A stretch of 52,502 nucleotides of DNA, from contig JAFGGA010000144.1 in NCBI GenBank assembly GCA_016930835.1, positions 1-52,502 of the forward strand, in the 5' to 3' direction. The DNA comes from Deltaproteobacteria bacterium. GTDB taxonomy: Bacteria; Desulfobacterota; DSM-4660; Desulfatiglandales; HGW-15. The notes under the pieces were generated by a model. It did no database searches, was not told the origin of the DNA, and saw only the letters and a program-made list of their open reading frames with translations. Position numbers and translations under genes: made by a program. This document shows positions 51,703 to 52,502 of the stretch, piece after piece. The stretch's first letter is position 1. Every line of letters begins with the position of its first letter.

Positions 51703-52002
51703 ATGTATAAATTTCTAATAATAACGATTTGCGCCATTTTAATATCTGCCCAATCCTTATCTGCCCAAAACTTTAAGGTGGTTTCAATCAATACGGATCT
51801 TGAGGTCGAATTGTTGGATAAAGAAACAGGTCTGGAATACATAGTGGTTGAAGGGGACAAGATAGAAAGCTGGACCATAACCGAGGTAATGGAGAACAAG
51901 GTTGTGATCATGAAAGACCCGGAAGGTGATCCTCCTATCGCGATTATGAAAACAATAAATTTCCCTGAAAAAATTGACATTATTCCTTTACCAAGACAAT
52001 AA
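51703..52002 (+). CDS. Small exported protein of unknown function
   Basis: 99 residues with a signal peptide (MYKFLIITICAILISAQSLS, cleavage near SAQ-NFK). AGGAGG precedes the ATG at normal spacing, so translation is credible. The mature part is ~75 residues and beta-rich (VVEGDKIESWTITEVMENKV), loosely like the small GspC/PilP-type periplasmic domains of secretion systems. That likeness is too weak to assign. It lies 93 bp after the phospholipase-like gene, on the same strand. Confidence 0.65.
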   Translation: MYKFLIITICAILISAQSLSAQNFKVVSINTDLEVELLDKETGLEYIVVEGDKIESWTITEVMENKVVIMKDPEGDPPIAIMKTINFPEKIDIIPLPRQ

Positions 52003-52031
52003 AGCTCTCCACAGCAATTGGTGGGGTATCG

Positions 52032-52067
52032 AGCGAAATTGCGCCATAGCTAATCCGCTTTCGCTCT
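52032..52067. repeat. Inverted repeat GAGCGAAA/TTTCGCTC
   Basis: Eight-bp perfect arms (52032-52039, 52060-52067) with a 20-base spacer, 30 bases after the small exported-protein gene. This may be a transcript end or the edge of an inserted element. Confidence 0.4.
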
Positions 52068-52104
52068 TCGAACTATGACGCGGTAAAAGTGATATGGGAC
52101 GCTG

Positions 52105-52138
52105 GTAAAAAAATAAGTTAACGTTTCTTATTTTTTAC
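52105..52138. terminator. AT-rich hairpin with T and A tracts
   Basis: GTAAAAAAATAAG pairs with CTTATTTTTTAC (one bulged A) around a 9-base loop. It could act as a bidirectional terminator. The T tract is inside the stem, so confidence is limited. Confidence 0.4.
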
Positions 52139-52502
52139 TTGCGTCCCCTTCGACTTTGGAGATGAATCATACAGAATCAAAGATCATTCAAATCTTAAAA
52201 ACGCCATATTCCAAGGTCTTAGTGACTGGTATGCGGCAAAAACAAAGACCCTGTCAATTCAACTTCCTACGGTAGACACTCCCGGTTTTGCCACAGGTGA
52301 GTTCGAGATAGAGTATAATGTATATGGTCGTGATATTGATAAGCTGGCGGTTGTTATGTACGCCAGCGATTCAACCACTGCTAATGATGGCAAAGGCAAT
52401 TGGCATATTGTTGCCGGTGATGCGGATGCCCAAGGGAACCTTATCGAATCCCGTGTAAAATATATTTCAGGAAATTCAGGAGAAAGGGATCCAAACATCC
52501 CA
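52122..52502 (+). pseudogene. Coding fragment without visible start, running off the window
   Basis: An open frame from the TAA at 52119-52121 to the window end reads like a real extracellular protein: LSIQLPTVDTPGFATGEFEI, then EYNVYGRDIDKLAVVMYASD and GNWHIVAGDADAQGNLI. The coding-like part begins near 52150 (PFDFGDESYRIKDHSN). There is no ATG, GTG or TTG with a ribosome site upstream in this frame. Either the 5' end is lost or a frameshift separates it, and the inverted repeats just upstream hint at a rearrangement. It could also be the intact rest of a gene with an unusual start. No family was recognised. Confidence 0.4.

Noticed and set aside
52003-52160. Insertion-sequence end
   Set aside because: Inverted repeats are present, but no transposase sequence or matching second end is in the window.

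Overview
The window (about 43-46% G+C) looks like a chromosomal segment of an anaerobic, fatty-acid-oxidising Desulfobacterota bacterium (former Deltaproteobacteria, Desulfobacteraceae-like). This is inferred from gene content: PAS hybrid kinases with the GTLAGGIAHDFNNIL phosphoacceptor block, 600-residue acyl-CoA dehydrogenases, a 4-hydroxybutyryl-CoA dehydratase homologue, a LIV-type transporter inside a beta-oxidation operon, a DUF362 protein and a CGGC-domain protein. No rRNA, tRNA, CRISPR array or complete insertion sequence was seen. No database search was possible, so family names rest on motif recognition.

Layout. (1) 145-8254, signalling: a PAS-PAS hybrid histidine kinase, then a three-gene set resembling the phcBSRQ quorum-sensing operon of Ralstonia. 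It comprises a PhcB-like SAM methyltransferase, a protein that looks like PhcS and PhcR fused in one chain, and a receiver protein with a decayed kinase module. A broken glycosyltransferase gene follows. (2) 8255-11502, folate: pabA and a pabB-pabC fusion, preceded by a non-coding stretch with hairpins, a terminator and a mobile repeat. (3) 11545-13834, a second PAS-PAS hybrid kinase whose 3' end overlaps a convergent gene. (4) 13762-19188, minus strand: enoyl-CoA hydratase, 4-hydroxybutyryl-CoA dehydratase homologue, acyl-CoA dehydrogenase, MaoC hydratase. (5) 19822-37095, plus strand, divergent: TetR regulator, second acyl-CoA dehydrogenase, livMHKGF-type ABC transporter, acyl-CoA synthetase, DUF362 protein, truncated acyl-CoA synthetase, FadB/FadJ-type bifunctional enzyme, thiolase, short-chain dehydrogenase, nitronate-monooxygenase-family flavoprotein. 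(6) 37241-40474, minus strand: a small protein of unknown function, a small membrane protein, a CGGC protein, and a membrane-anchored MsrA-MsrB fusion. (7) 40475-52502: an AT-rich non-coding stretch with a 34-bp perfect palindrome, then a 2447-residue secreted modular protein (tandem Ig-like repeats, cadherin-like modules, two FG-GAP propellers), a membrane-anchored carboxypeptidase-regulatory-like protein, a secreted protein with the zinc-site spacing of phospholipase C, a small exported protein, and a coding stretch without a visible start that runs off the window.

How it fits together. Regions 4 and 5 hold a full set for uptake, activation and beta-oxidation of fatty or related carboxylic acids: transporter, CoA ligases, acyl-CoA dehydrogenases, hydratases, 3-hydroxyacyl-CoA dehydrogenase and thiolase, probably under the TetR protein at the divergent promoter region. 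Region 1 would make and sense a methyl-esterified hydroxy fatty acid if the Phc analogy holds, so lipid metabolism and lipid signalling may be linked here. Region 7 is a surface/export module.

Intergenic DNA carries at least two families of short mobile repeats: one bounded by GTCATTCCGG/CCGGAATGAC, and one with GTGTCCA-type ends around a CCCTCCC/GGGAGGG hairpin. They sit at operon junctions, abut stop codons, border a gene remnant, and one related element appears to encode the tail of a small protein.
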